64,000 bases of DNA. Origin: Penicillium oxalicum (Eukaryota; Ascomycota; Eurotiomycetes; Eurotiales; Aspergillaceae). Positions 1 through 12,745 of this stretch are shown here, one piece after another. The stretch covers positions 1,364,001-1,428,000 of the forward strand of contig NC_064656.1 in assembly GCF_001723175.1 (NCBI RefSeq). The letters run 5' to 3'. Each line of letters starts with the position of its first letter. Position 1 is the stretch's first letter. The notes beneath the pieces were generated by a model, which did no database searches, was not told the DNA's origin, and saw only the letters and a list, made by a program, of their open reading frames with translations. The position numbers and the translations under genes are program-made.

Positions 1-1842
1 GTTGCTACCTGTGGCGGGGAGCTCAGGTGGGAAGAGGAAGAGAATGGTGGTGAGAATGATATAAACCAGCGAGACCTGTGATCTGTTAGTGACTGATACC
101 GCTACCACCGGGAAGGGGCTCTTCTTGGCTCAACTTACAATGTTCAAGATCCAGCCGAGCCAGTTGGGAAGGACAAAAGGCCGCTCAGGAAGGGTGTTGC
201 GCCCACGAAGGCAATTGATCGCAATGGGAATGCCATAGGCCAGATCCAGGAGGACTACGGAAGCGGACACGATGGCATTGAAGGCACTGCGACCGGGTCA
301 GCAAAACGCTCTCGGTACATTCAAGCCACGCTTGTGACAAGCTCACCTCGTGGAGCCCAAGAAGATCAGGCCAAAAATGATGACCAGGGCCAAGTTGAGG
401 ACGAGCGAGTTCAGGGGGACCTTCAATTTGGGGTGCACTTGGGCGAAAAAGCGCGAAAAAGGCAGACCGCCATCGCGCGCAAAGGCGTAGCACATGCGAC
501 TGCTGGTTGTCATGATCGCGGTGGTTGCGAAGAGCATACACACAAGCGGGAAGCTGTCGTGGTGATTTGTCAGAATCCCACACTCGTCAGGTCGTCGACA
601 TTCCAAACACTTACATCAACAGGCAAATGGCACCAGCATTGTTCTGAGTGGCATTCTTGAGAATAGCAAGGAGAGGCCCGGCCGACGATGCGATAATGTC
701 GTTGATGTTGCCGGCCACAAAGAGCAAAACGACCAGGAAAATGGTACCGGTCACAGTGCCGATGCCGACACAAGCGATCATAATCTTGGGGCCCTCGACA
801 GAAGGATTGGGGATTTCTTCAATCATGTGTGCCACACCATCCTGCATCGGGATTAGTCAGTGTCGACTGTAGAAATCCAAGTGCATGGGAGAGAAAAAAG
901 GGACTTACGAATCCGGTTACACCAAGACCACCTTGCAGCAGCTACTCATGGTCAGTATGACGAGGGTCAAATCGCGCAGAGAGCAGAAGACTCACTCCAA
1001 GGAGCCAGGCAATGCCATCGGGCCAACCGGTCTCATTGATAAACTCGCGAAAGACGAAACTAATTTGATGTTAATACTGTTTGACCCTGAAGGTAAAAGA
1101 GCATTCAGACATACTCTCCCGAGTTGTAGTTGGGCGAGGCACAGGCGAGAACGGTGATGCAAATCACGGTGAACCCAGTCAGAGACCAGATGACTGATGA
1201 GGGGGTCAGCAAGCCGTCACGATCGTCGCAAAGAACGTTTGCAAGTCATAAGAGACTCACAGGCTGCTTTATTAAACAGGGGCAAAATTCTGTTCAACAA
1301 ACTATTGATCGAAAATGCGACAATATTATAGGCAATGTAGATCAAGAACTGGTGCCAGCGTTGAGGGTCGTACTCCTGTGGGAAAGAGAAGAAAAAAAGA
1401 AAAGGGAATCAGTCTTGTGCTCATCTGACGGTGCCGGACCACTGCGTACCGGGTTCATCAGGGAAATCACGCCGAGGATAAGCTGACTCCCCAGCAGACC
1501 ACCGGTGGCCACCAGGGCCACCCATCCGGAGCAGTTCACCCACCCGGTGATCCAGGAGAGGATGGGTACCCAGCGCTCCCAAGAAACTGCAGATTGATTA
1601 GATTCTTGCATTGAAGCATTCGAAGCAGAGGGAAACCTCTAATTCCGGAATCCGAAGATACGTACTGACTGGAAACGTATCAATATTAGTTCAATGCATA
1701 TGTGTCTTGACTCGAATGTATTTCTTTCTGTTGGTTTCACTTACCAGCAACCCAGTGATATTGACCTCCAGCACTATTGTCGTGGTTAGCCAAGAACCCA
1801 ATGCAGTGAATTCCAAGTCTTCATTTTTCTTCCATGGACTCA

Positions 1843-1885
<43 letters not shown>

Positions 1886-2415
1886 GTGTGTATGTGTGTA
1901 CGCGCAGGTATGGGTTTTCTCTCCAACTTACGTAGGATACGCAGAAAGAAACTCGGCCAAAGACGCAGCCATGCACAGATTGCAAATACCGGCCGTGATC
2001 AGACCTACACAGTGACCGTCAGTCATCGTGCCTCTCGACTCTGACTTCCTTCACTCAGACCGGAACCACCTTACCCCAGACCACGCTCACACTGCCTCCC
2101 GAGGGCAGACTGAGGGACAAACTAGTTGACAGAGCCGTCCAAGACTGTTGAACATGGACCGTCAGTATTGAAGACACTCAATTCTGCCCATCCAAGAATC
2201 TCGATGATCCACGTACATTGAGAATCGCAAAAGCCAGACCCAGCATTGACCTAAACAGCATTCCTCACGGTCAGTCCTCGACCGCATTGATGCCTTTCCG
2301 AATGTCTCTGCTTCGAACCAAGCACTCACAGCAACGAGAATTGTCGCTTCAGCTCGGCCTTGTGGCCCATCTGCGCCAGTTGGGCGTCATCATCCGTGAA
2401 TTCTTGCTTCTCCAT
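1..2415 (-). CDS. APC-superfamily amino acid/GABA/choline permease (partial, C-terminus outside window)
   Basis: Plasma-membrane permease of the fungal GABA/choline/amino-acid transporter group (APC superfamily). The start ATG at 2415-2413 opens MEKQEFTDDDAQLAQMGHKA, followed by the family's FSLLSMLGLAFAILN segment, SWTALSTSLSLSLPSGGSVS, AGGQYHWV and WITGWVNCSGWVAL. Further in are an FINETGWPDGIAWLLG loop, VAHMIEEIPNPS and SSRMCYAFARDGGLP, all landmarks of the family. I can trace 14 exons: 2415-2330, 2250-2217, 2144-2075, 2004-1932, 1773-1745, 1586-1450, 1375-1261, 1193-1115, 1059-996, 941-909, 841-615, 553-347, 286-139 and 75-1. They keep one frame over 459 codons. The last transmembrane part and the stop lie beyond position 1. 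The substrate cannot be told from sequence; GABA, choline or another amine are all possible. Family is sure, specificity is not. Confidence 0.9.
1849..1884. repeat. (TC)n microsatellite in a permease intron
   Basis: About 17-18 uninterrupted TC dinucleotides, followed directly by a short TG-rich run. The tract lies inside the intron between the permease exons at 2004-1932 and 1773-1745, so on the coding strand it is a GA run. It is a likely length-polymorphic marker. Confidence 0.9.
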
Positions 2416-5400
2416 GGTGGGCCAACGAATGTGCCGATCCCGGTGCACTGCAAAGATGCTCTCACGCCGCGTTGATCAAAGCCGAAGAGCACGCAATCTG
2501 GAGAAGGGAGGGGGGAAGGGTGAGAAGGGGGGGATGGTATTCCGTCAGCTTTAGAGAGACGAGGGAGTGTGTGAGATAAAATAAGGATGAGACCGGTATG
2601 ACGGATCCCCCCCCCCCCCAGGAATCGTAGGCTACATGTCTTCTTCCCCAGGGTCCGGATTGGTGGGTTGATGGCACTGATAGAGAACAGTTGAACGCAA
2701 GTACCGCACAGTGTCAACTCTGCAGTGTACAGGACCTCGTCGAATGGGTACAGACACCCGCACCCATACTCCAGATCCGATAGAACGCGGGGGGGAGACC
2801 TACAATCAACTATGCTGTTAGGTAATGGAATTTGGGGTACAGAAACCACACCGTTTGTCCTGCGATGATTCTCCCTTCCGCGATGCCCAGACGGTAGGCG
2901 GGACTGGCGCATCCACTTGGATCGACGGGCCAGCACGAGTCTGACCGAGTCGTGCATCGTGAGTGGGTTGAAAGGATAGAAAGTCATCCACCGTCTTGTC
3001 AGCGGACGGGATCCGGAGAGGCGATAGCATGCCGGCTGTTTGATTGGTAGGAAGAACCGAGCTCGGCGATCTACACCAATGACATTGTCCCATAGGGAAT
3101 CTCCAGGGTCGATCCGCGCGCCTTGGCCCAGCGCGGTCCGAGGTGGTTTTTTGCTTGTTCTGGAGGGCGTCCCAGGGCCCAGAGTTTATTCCATGTCAAA
3201 TAGGGTTTTTTTTTTCAAAGATGAAATATTGATTGGACTAGAGTCATGGATACGGAGACCATGTCGTCGTGAACATGGAACTTCTGAAAAAAAAAAGAGA
3301 CCATCTCCACCCAGGCACGCATTGGGTCACACATGGTACAAACGAACGGGGGCCCTCACAGTCCACAGGGACGAGTCTCGTGGCTCTGCTGGAGAAGGAC
3401 TCTGATAGAAGAAGAAGACTACGGGGTAAGCGGTGCTGATCAACTCCAGTATGGCATAACGGAATCTCACCGTGACTAACCAAATGCAGCACAGAATTGA
3501 CATCATGCAAAGTCAGCCACGAGGCCCTTACGACGATTAGAATACAAGCGAACAGCAGAGGTGCAAATTCTGATGATGCCGCCCAAATTGATGAACCAGG
3601 ACACCATATTCGTAATCTTGGTCAACGGGAAGGATTCATGCCCCTACCACAGTCCTACCGGACTGTTGTCCACACGGACACAGATACTGTATATCTCTCG
3701 ATGAGACACATACTGCATACGGAGGGGGCAGCAGATATGACTGGAACCCAGTGGAGCCATGGTTTCTGGTCGTGTCCACCTCAGCAGCCCTGCTATCTCG
3801 CTCCTATCTGACCAAATCTGGCTACCTAATGTAACAGATAATGCAACGGGTCCGCCCCCGGAGTTCGGAGCCCTGCATCAAGACAGACTGGATCTGTATC
3901 TGCATCTGCCATGCAGGCAAGTCCATCCCGGGCGCACCGCACAGTTCGAGGGTTTGCTGCCATTCTAGGCAACCTTGACCTTTTCATTTCCCAACAGTAC
4001 TGTACCCACGCCCATGTTCTCCAAGTCCAGTGGTTTTTAGTGGCCCAGACCAGTCTTTTTTTTTGCTTCTAGAAGGGAAGAACGAAAGTCACGGGGACGA
4101 ATAGATGGAAGCGAAAGGCCCAGAAAGACCTCAGCAACCTTAATTTCCTCCAATCACACGACCGAAAGAGCATACAGAAATACTCAAGTGCCGAAGTGCG
4201 ATACGAGAATGAGTGCGGCCCCCCGGGACTTTCTGGAAGATTTTGAGGACATGGCACGGATTTGGTCCGACCCGACGCTGGCTAACGCAATAATGCGAAT
4301 TGGGTTTCACACGATCGAAGAATAATAATCGCTGGAAGCAGTGAATCTTCGAGGATCCTGCGGCAAGCCACACCAAGCCTCGAAGAAGGAAACTCAAACA
4401 AATTGAAATAAATAAAACATAAAAGCTTAAGATGAAAGCGGTTCCATGGGTCGGGGACTCTCGTATCACGAAATATATGGTCCCGGTCATGAACAAGGTA
4501 CTGGGATAAGAAGAGGAACCTAATTTCTCACTAGCCTAGAGCATGTTCAGACGAAGTTTTCACTACACAGATCATGTGGGCAGCTGTGAAAAGGCATTTT
4601 CTCGGAAACCAATCTTCTCGAATGGACTCTATGAGCCGATAAATGGGAACGATGCTGCCTCCTGCCCGATAATGCGTGAAATGGAAGGAAAAGCTTCGAG
4701 AGTCGGGATATGCCGTGAAGCTCGATACCCGGGTTGGAAAGAAGACTTGCAAGACTCTATCAATGGATTTTCCTTGGTTTTCGTCGCCAGATGGGTATCA
4801 CACGGAACTATAGCCATCTCTTCTATCCTCTGGGCTGGCTGCGTAAAGAGGAACAGTCGTGGCGGAGGGATCAGACGCATTCTTGATGTGTGCCGCGCAG
4901 TCTCATCACTAGATGTTTTGACTACCAAGTACAAAAGCCCTGACATAGACCCTGGCGCGCAGCGACTGTGAGATGCAGATGGATCCAGCCTCGAGTTCCA
5001 CTTATGTATGCATCCCGTCGTGAATCTAATGCCGTTATAGCCATCAACTGGTTCCTCAGCAGTTTGCACGACTATCCCCGTGTGGAGACGGTGCTAATTT
5101 CGTTTACCCCAGAAAGCTCCGTCCCTTTCGGGCTGGTAGATGAGATGAAGAGATTGGAATGCAAAGAACGATCGCGTTCAAGACGGAGATCAGGAGCTCA
5201 ACCTGCCGGGCCCACATCTCCCTCGGAAGATGGGAAAACATCGCTGTAATCAGAGGTACGGCAACCCATCATTTGATTTGAACTCCTCCACACAATGCAA
5301 GAGTGCAAGCATCCACCATAGAACCGGGCACTGGTTGACGCCACACCGATATCCAGATAATCTCTGAGGTTTGAGACGGACTGCGCTTGTCTGATACCCC

Positions 5401-5883
5401 AGAAAGACGAGAGGCGGAGACCCACCCCCACGAAATGCAGGCCAGAGTCGGCGACAATCCACCAATTGACACACCACGAGTCGCCGAGATGGAAATGCCG
5501 GACAACACCGAGAGACTCTGACAAGTGGGACCAGCCCCGGAATTCACCTCCACAACACGGTTGTACCTCATCGATGCTGACTTGGACTGAAGGCGGGGAA
5601 GATGAGGCCTTGAGAAGAGGGGAAAGAGGCGAGCCGACACCAGAGCTGGTGGTGCCAATGAGAGAGAAAAAAAAAAGGGCGAGGGACACCCCTCGTTCGT
5701 GACATCAATTAATATATTTGAAATACAACCCGTCAAAGGCATCGCAAATTGAATCTTCCCGCAGGATCAAGTAGGGGGCTGCGTAAGCATGAGGGCATTT
5801 TGTACAATGAATTCGCCCACTTTGCTCAAAACGACAAAGACCTCACCGTTTGGGCCACCAGCGAACTAACGAGGTGATGAGCC
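2416..5883. other. Gene-poor stretch, no supported gene
   Basis: I see no ORF here that I recognise or that joins into a multi-exon gene. The left part contains the permease 5' leader and a run of ten C at about 2609-2618. Several open frames on both strands overlap each other at 4.5-5.7 kb. The longest of these, antisense at 5.2-5.7 kb, lacks an ATG at its reported start. I treat them as chance frames. The right end should hold the terminator of the GH76 gene. Confidence 0.5.
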
Positions 5884-7466
5884 TTAGAAGAGGGCTGCGA
5901 AACCCGCCGAAAATACGGCCAGGAACATCACCCCCGTGCTACTGGAGAGCCCGTCAGCAGCATTGTGGTCGGTGGTCGTGGTAGCTTCAGCCGCCCCTGA
6001 AGAGCTGGCAGTCTGCGTCGGGGTAGCAGTGGTGCCACTCGATGAGTTCGCGCTGCTTGACCCGGGCGAGGCTGTAGAGTTCGAGAAAGCGATCAGGTTC
6101 GAGGTGAAAATGCTGAGTGCCGCCAGTTGGGTTTCGACGCTGGCGTTTGAGCCATATTTCTCCTTGTACCACGGCCCATCGCATAGATCAGACTCGCCCC
6201 CTGTACAGGTCATTGCTGCGGCGGATGCAGAACCTTGGAGCAAGGGGAGGATCTTGGACATGGTATAAGGCGCTTTCAGCGCCGTATGGACCAGCCCGTG
6301 GATGAAGGTGCTTCTCATGACCACCATATCTTGGTCACAAGTGTTGGACGGTTCGCAGGCCATCTCGACCATGATCTTCCCGTCAGCAAGACCAAATCCA
6401 CCAGTCGGGAAGAAGAGAGGCATGATGGCATTCAGGAGGTTGTCGACCCCACTCTTCCACTTGCGGTCACCGTTGGTCTATGGAAGATTTGGCGTTAGCA
6501 GATTGTCGTGACGAGCTTCCAGGGCGACCCTGAGTCGGTGGTGTGCAAACACCAATTTCTTGACCTGGTAGGAGAGGGAAAACACTCACCGCATTGTACA
6601 AGTACGCAGCCCCACCAAGGTAAACCCCATAGTTCCAGGACCATTCCAGACTGGTGTTTGGCTTGGTGCAGTTGGTTTCACAAGTCGTCGCGTCAGAGAC
6701 GGCCCCCGTATCAACGTCCAGCAGCGGTGTGGTGGCACTCCAGTCCCAGATTTTCTCGGCCCAATCTGAATAGGTTTTGTTACCCGTTACGTGGGCCAGG
6801 CGAGCAGCAAGCTCAAAGAGTCCGCCATTACTCAAAGCACCTTTATCCGTATAGCCCTCTTGGTAGGGCCAAAGATCCGAGCGCATACCACCCTTGCAGT
6901 TGCTGGTATCCCATCGTTTGATTTGGGTGTTAAACACATTCTCTGCCACGGTGGTCCACGATGGCCTCGAGCTCCGCTGGGTGAAGTTCATCTCGGCGGC
7001 AGACATGGCGGCGAAAGCCCAGCACAGTTGATCACCATTGCTTATGAGTTGAGTGTAATTGGACGGCATGTAGTCTGAATCCTTCCCTATCTGCCAGTAC
7101 ATCCCATCGCTCACGGCGTCATTGTAGGTAGTGTCGCCGGTATAGTACCAATAGTTGATCAGGGTGTCAAACATCACACCTCCCGCGTACCAGGCAGCAG
7201 TCCATTGGCCGGGAATATCTCGCGTCTTGCGACCATTGTAAAGTGTGATAGTGTTGTTGGCAGCAACACTTGCAGCCTTTTTAACTGATTCTGTTTTTGT
7301 TGTGAAAGAGAGAACAAAAAGTCAACATGGTCCCCACACTTTCACTAGTGGAGGTTTATCCCCGGACGGCGGACTGACCCTCATCTTTGGGGTTAAAGGC
7401 GACGGCGGACGCATTCCCACACAGGAGAACGACCGCCAGAGCCGTCTCCCATTGCACAGGTCGCAT
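5884..7466 (-). CDS. GPI-anchored GH76 mannan endo-1,6-alpha-mannosidase, Dfg5/Dcw1 family
   Basis: Cell-surface glycoside hydrolase family 76 protein. In fungi this family acts on the mannan part of GPI anchors and links GPI proteins to wall glucan. Exons 7466-7379, 7284-6590 and 6477-5884 give 458 residues. The N-terminus MRPVQWETALAVVLLCG is a signal peptide. The body has the family landmarks GVMFDTLINYWYYTGD, NGDQLCWAFAAMSAAE, a GGMRSDLWPYQEGYTDKGAL stretch, SNGGLFELAARLAHVTGN and WSWNYGVYLGGAAYL. Several NxT/S sites are present. The C-terminus is Ser/Thr-rich and ends in a hydrophobic tail (VMFLAVFSAGFAALF), the expected GPI-attachment signal. Length fits the family. Which paralog (Dfg5 or Dcw1 type) it represents cannot be told here. 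Confidence 0.93.
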
Positions 7467-8923
7467 AGTGGTACGGAGCCCTCGTGAGGAATATCAAGGG
7501 GTGGTGGGTTTTTGGTAGGAGTAGATGAAGGTGACTTCTATCAGCCGCCCCAGAATCTGCTTGGGAAGCCTAGTGTCAGGTGAAAGACACGTGTGTGGGG
7601 GCGGAAGCCCGTCATGGCAGTCACTTTGACGGGGAATCAGGTACACAAACAACGTCCGGTGGCCCAGACCTCCGATGAAACAGCCTGCACGAGTGTGGCA
7701 GTGTTTCAGGCGTCCAGACTATCATTCCATGGCCAGGGTCCACCAAGACGGCTTTTCCAATAAGATGTAAGGCCTCTATATTCGAGGATCGCACCAACTG
7801 GCGATCTACAGAGAGATCAGAGGTGCCTTGTACACCGCTCCCCTTCGCCCCTTGGTGTGATCGCCTTACTGGTTTCTCTGGGGCTCCGCCTTCCTTGGAC
7901 ATATACTGGTGCCCTTGGTCGACAAGCACTGGCCTCCTACTGCTGCGACACACAGGTAGCAAGATGAATTTATTTCTGATATTCTCCGCAGACTGAAACA
8001 AATACCCATCTCTTTATTTTTTTTTCAGCAAAGGAAGATCCAGGCAGTGCGCTGCGTGATTCCTCTACAACACCGCTCGCCAGACGTGTGTTGACTCGAA
8101 AGCACTCGGGGGCGTCGCCGTTGCTAGTCCTGGACTTACAAGACGCGAGTCTCTTTCAATCGGAAACGATCAAGAGACTGAATGTCAACGAGGGTCGGTG
8201 GAAAAAGGGAGCCGGTGCAATGATCATGTTGAGTCTCTGCGCCTGAGACTCCGGAGCGTCCTCCATTTTGAGCAGATTCTCGCCGGTTTTTCCATGCCGA
8301 CCCTCCAGCCGGAATGCGGCTCCACGAGAGGTCAAGGCATCACTTACAATTCTGGCTCCATATTGTACGTCATTGCTGATTACACGATCTTGAATGCGAC
8401 CGTTCAGGGCGCCACCTTGCTCTCTGTTTACAGTAAGCGGCGCGGCTCCTGAACGGGCTAGCCGGGTGATTCTAAAAATTTTCCAAAAGGGGTATCAGCC
8501 GAGGCAGTTTGCTGCCAACTCGATCTTTTTTCTCAACGACCCACTTGTGGGCAGATCCGCGACCAATAAACCGGCCATCAGAGACAAACCCAAATCATCG
8601 TCCCAACAGGATGCCAGGATACCAGCCAAAAAGGGTTACTAATGGGGACGGTGTTTCCTCTTTGACGGCCGGATTTCGGCGAACCAGCACCCGATCTAGA
8701 TATTTTCATACCACAAATTGAGCAAAAGATCCAACGTGGGGACTCATTTTGCGCATTCCAGAAGGCAAAAAGGGGAACCTTAACTAAACGACGCCCGTCG
8801 CTCCTCGTGTGCGAGTAAAGTGGCAGTACGACTACTCCCACATTCAAATCACCCACGAAGACCAACTAGCACGGTCCGGTCTTGCAGCAACTTCCACCGT
8901 TGACAAGGACACCGACATTCACA
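7467..8923. other. Intergenic region between two divergently transcribed genes
   Basis: The 1.46 kb spans the upstream regions of the GH76 gene (minus strand) and the DUF829 gene (plus strand). I found no ORF with recognisable homology. The short frames at 7.6-8.0 and 8.2-8.6 kb look like chance. It is probably two promoters and leaders. Confidence 0.5.
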
Positions 8924-9808
8924 ATGCCGTCAAAACCAGTATCTTTCCCAGGGTTCACTGCGCTATCAGATCGAATCTACCTTCGCAATGGCAATGAAAC
9001 TACCAACTCAGTACCCGCAACTCATCCCACCACAATCATCATCTTCGCCTGGGGCGATGGCCTGCCAAAACACGTTTCCAAATACGCCGAGGGCTTCCAC
9101 AATCTCTACCCTTCGTCGCGGATCCTCGTGGCCATTTCAAAGACCCTTCATGCTTCGCGCCAGCCGCTCAATGACCGGGTGCAGGCGATGATGCCAATCA
9201 TCGACACTGTTTTTCCCACCCCAACAGGCGACGGCGGCACTGGCGAAAAGGAACGAGTCCTGCTTCATGCCATGTCCAACACGGGTGGAATTTTCATGGC
9301 CGCCGCCATGGCTGCGTATCAAGAACGACATGGCAAGGACAAGCAAATGCCCCACGAGCTGCTGGTATGTGACTCCACGCCCGGCGGCCTGGTCTTCTCG
9401 ACTCAAGTAGGTCGGTGGTCTCGCGCCATGGCTGTCGGCACGGCGAAGATGTTTCCCTGGCCGTTTGTGGTCACGCAGGCTCTGTGGTGGATCTTCCTGT
9501 GGGCCAACTATCTGTTGGAGATTGTGCGCGGCTCAGAGCCCTCAGGTGTCTGGGCGAACCGAATCATGAATGATGCCGAGGTGACCACACGGCAGGCAAG
9601 CAGGCTGTACATGTATTCCAAGGAAGACGAGATCATCTGGTATGAGGATCTGGAGGAGAATGTGGCCGGGGTGAAAACGTTAGGGTTCAAAGCTGTGGAG
9701 ACGGAAATGTTCGAGGGCTCGCCGCATGTTGGGCATATGAGGATACATCCGGAGCAGTATTGGAGTAGGATCTCCACGTGTTGGAATGCAGCCATCACGG
9801 CTGAGTGA
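8924..9808 (+). CDS. DUF829 / TMEM53-like alpha/beta-hydrolase-fold protein
   Basis: Intronless gene of 294 residues. The ATG at 8924 has an ACA ATG context; the open frame extends 14 codons further upstream without an ATG. The sequence shows the DUF829 hallmarks: a beta strand and turn TIIIFAWGDGLPKHVSKYA (about residues 37-55), then YPSSRILVAISKTLHAS, then the elbow-like HAMSNTGG with Ser118. Next comes LLVCDSTPGG, a hydrophobic span at about 180-201 that may be a membrane segment, YMYSKEDEIIWYEDLEE, and a late His-rich SPHVGHMRIHPEQYW. Animal TMEM53 members sit in the nuclear envelope or ER. Fungal members include PaxU-like proteins of indole-diterpene clusters, but no such cluster is present here. 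The biochemical role is unknown. Confidence 0.88.
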   Translation: MPSKPVSFPGFTALSDRIYLRNGNETTNSVPATHPTTIIIFAWGDGLPKHVSKYAEGFHNLYPSSRILVAISKTLHASRQPLNDRVQAMMPIIDTVFPTPTGDGGTGEKERVLLHAMSNTGGIFMAAAMAAYQERHGKDKQMPHELLVCDSTPGGLVFSTQVGRWSRAMAVGTAKMFPWPFVVTQALWWIFLWANYLLEIVRGSEPSGVWANRIMNDAEVTTRQASRLYMYSKEDEIIWYEDLEENVAGVKTLGFKAVETEMFEGSPHVGHMRIHPEQYWSRISTCWNAAITAE

Positions 9809-10740
9809 TTGCGGTCAATCAAAATCGTGTTCTTGTTGCCGATCTCGCAGCCTCATAGTGGAGAGTTGAGCAAGGCCAACTTAATTAGTTCGAAGTGTAA
9901 TATTATCATAGACATGATTACGTCCTCTACAAGGATGATCACATTGTGAAAAGCAGTGCAAGATAGAGAATCCAGCCGTCGTCATTAAGGCACCCTTCGG
10001 TTTGGATCGAGATTCGAATACGGAGGTGGTACAAGAAGTAAATCCAACCAAGATCCATTGTAGAGCACGGGTAGAATGGTGGAAAGCGGGTGTGGCCCTT
10101 GAAACAAGATGTTAAATCAAAGTTGCCTTTTCAGTTATCAAAGGTGAGACTTTTAACGGACCAGAGCTGTCATTCACAAGGGATAGGACGCCGAATTTCA
10201 AGGAGGGAGATGTGAAATTGATTGAGAAATGAGTCAAGAAAGACAAAGAAAAATTAAACCACACCGTCCTTTTCTTGAATTCACCAAAACCGCAGCTTGT
10301 TGAATTGTGTTGGAGAAGAATACCTTGGTGGTAAGGAGAAATATACGACACTTTGCAAGTTGTCAACCTTAGTGACCGCGCTGTTAAATCTACTTCAAGG
10401 TATGCGTGGAGAAAGAAAGATGTAGAAAGAACTGGTGATCCATATTTGTGCCGTACCGGCTTCCACCCCCCCAAAAAATAGAAAATAGTAGACAGAAACA
10501 TTTGCCAAGCATGACCCATCCTCTGTCAGCTCTTCTGCCTCAAATAAACGCCAGGGCTCCCCATGTAAAAGATACGGTATCAAAATACATCAACTCCAAG
10601 GATGATACCACCTTTAAGGAAAAAATAAAAAGACGAAGAACAACGAAGAAGACAGCGAATCCTAAGGTAATGAAGTTGGTGAAGATGCTGGTAAGGCGAA
10701 AAACCAGGAGCTTCGTCTTCCTAATCTCCACGGGTAGGTC
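9809..10740. other. Convergent 3' flanks of the DUF829 gene and TAF12
   Basis: Two genes face each other across 0.93 kb. The sequence is AT-rich, with short chance frames on the minus strand at 10.1-10.5 kb. I see no gene; it probably holds both 3' UTRs. Confidence 0.5.
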
Positions 10741-12745
10741 TTACTCAGTTCGGCCCTGAGTGACTTTGGCCGCCTGAATTGCAGACATCTTCTGCAGCCA
10801 GCCCTGCGTTGGCTGGGGCTTTTTGACGGTTCGCAGATCATCTGTGGCAAATCCAGAGATGCGCATGTTGTAGTTGCGCTCCAGAATGAGTTGAATGTCG
10901 CGAATCTCCAAGGTCGACGAGGGACGCAGCTTAGCCAAGCGGCAGGCTTGAGTGATCACATCATCAACGAAGTCGTCGGCCATCTGGAGCATGAACTACG
11001 TGGAGAGGTTAGAGTACTACCCCATGTTGAGAAGGAAGGGGGGGGGACAGGCGCTAACTGCTTACCTCTTCTGCGTCCGGTGAGAGCATTTCACCTTCGC
11101 CTCCTCCAGTCACCTGTCGAACAAGGATGTCGAGCATTTTCTTGCTGAGTACGTGCTGACCTTCGCCTTCAAGCACGTAGCCAGGATGCTTCTGAATGGC
11201 TGGCTGTCCCATGACACCCATCTGGCTGTGACTCGGACCACCAGAGAAGGTAGGTCGAGACCCGGGCATGGAAACGGGCTCAGGAGTCGAGACGTTGAGG
11301 TTCTTTGGAATGACCATGTTGATGGTACGGTTGGGCGTGTCTGCAGAGCGGTTGGCGAGATAGCCAGAAGGATGGGCTTGTTGATTACCGGGTGTCTGGT
11401 TGATTTGTTGGGCTTGCTGTTGACCTTGCGCGCTGGTGTTGTAAGTGGCAGCTTGTTGCATAGCAGCTTGCTGTGAAAGAGGCCGTGGGGGTCCTTGGTT
11501 GATGGGAGCCCCGGGTCCCGTGGGTGTCGGAGTGGAACCGTCAGCGTTGGGTGTTTGGGCGAAGTTCACCTGCGCGTTTGATGTGCCATGTTGAAGAGGT
11601 GGCCGCGGAGCAGGTGGTTGCGCATGGGACGGAGCTGGGGTGGCACCTGCCGAAGATGCTGGAGGAATCTGTCCTGATTGCGAGGCCGTGGGGGACATGG
11701 CCGGACCCGCTTGATTGCGAGCTGCGTTGACTGCCGAGTTGATCGTGTGAGGCGCTGGCGTCGGCGCCTGTCCCGGAATTGCAGTGGCCACGACACCAGC
11801 CTGGCCAGAAGGTGCAGCTTGAGGTACATTCACGTTCGCTACTGCTCCCGTCGAGCCTGCAGACTGCTGCCCAGCGGGTGCACCTGTAAGTTGACCCTGC
11901 TGTTGACTCATCTGGGGCTGACCAGGCTGAGATTGGGCCTTGAAGCTTTCCTGCTGTTCTTTGAACTTCTGCAGGAACTCGCTACCCTCGCGAAATAGCT
12001 TCTCCGCCGTAAGCTGTCGGTTCTTGAACTCTTGCATTTCCTCCTGTGTCATGTTTCCCTGGCTTTGTCGCTGCGCAAATTGTTGTCGAAGATCCGCGAT
12101 GCGCGCTCTTCCCACCTCTTGTTTCTGGAGAGCAATGCCATATCGCAACCGCGCCTCGGGAATCCAGTTCTGTACCTGCTCTTGAGTCACATTGGGCGGC
12201 AGGTAAAAGTTGAGCGCATTGACCTTTGCCTGGATCTGCGGGAGCAGTTGGGTGAAATTCTGAGGGTTGTTGGACTGTGTGCGCTGAACCGGTTGGCCTT
12301 GTTGAGGTTGACCTTGCTGCTGCTGCTGCTGCTGTTGCTGCGCTGCCGCCGCTGCTGCTTGGGCCTGGTGCTGCTGCAGGGCCTGTTGACGGTTTTGCTG
12401 GAACATTCGCATACCCTTCATCAGGTTCTGCGACAATTGCGAGAGCTTCATATGGGCAGTCTGGTATTCATGACTTTGAGGGTCGCGAGTATTGAGTACC
12501 TCCCACAAGCTCCGCACTAGTCCCGTATGCTGAGTCTTTTGTGATTCATTCAAATGGGGAAGCTTCTGTACTTGATCGGTTCGTATCAGGTTGGAATGCT
12601 GCTGAGGCTGCATCATGGGCGGCTGCTGCTGCGGCGCTTGCTGCGGTTGTTGTGGTTGTGACTGCTGTGCTTGCTGCTGCTGTTGCTGCTGCTGTTGCGA
12701 TTGTTGGCCGGGCTGTTGACCCGGCTGGCCTTGGGCACCATCCAT
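10741..12745 (-). CDS. TAF12: Transcription initiation factor TFIID/SAGA subunit TAF12
   Basis: Histone-fold TBP-associated factor shared by TFIID and SAGA, where it pairs with TAF4 (TFIID) or Ada1 (SAGA). Two exons, 12745-11066 and 10995-10741, split by a 70-bp intron with a GTAAGC donor, give 644 residues. The N-terminal 560 residues are low complexity: polyQ blocks around 12290-12370 and 12600-12720, then Pro/Ala/Gly/Gln-rich sequence. The H2B-like histone fold is C-terminal. It begins at [14 protein letters not shown] and continues across the intron as [20 protein letters not shown] and [18 protein letters not shown], the signature of the family. A conserved basic tail with [13 protein letters not shown] follows. 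Fungal TAF12 proteins are similarly long because of their Q-rich leader. Confidence 0.95.

Noticed and set aside
4543..5069. Overlapping sense and antisense ORFs of about 145 codons
   Set aside because: Both strands are open over the same DNA, with no domain or splice support for either.
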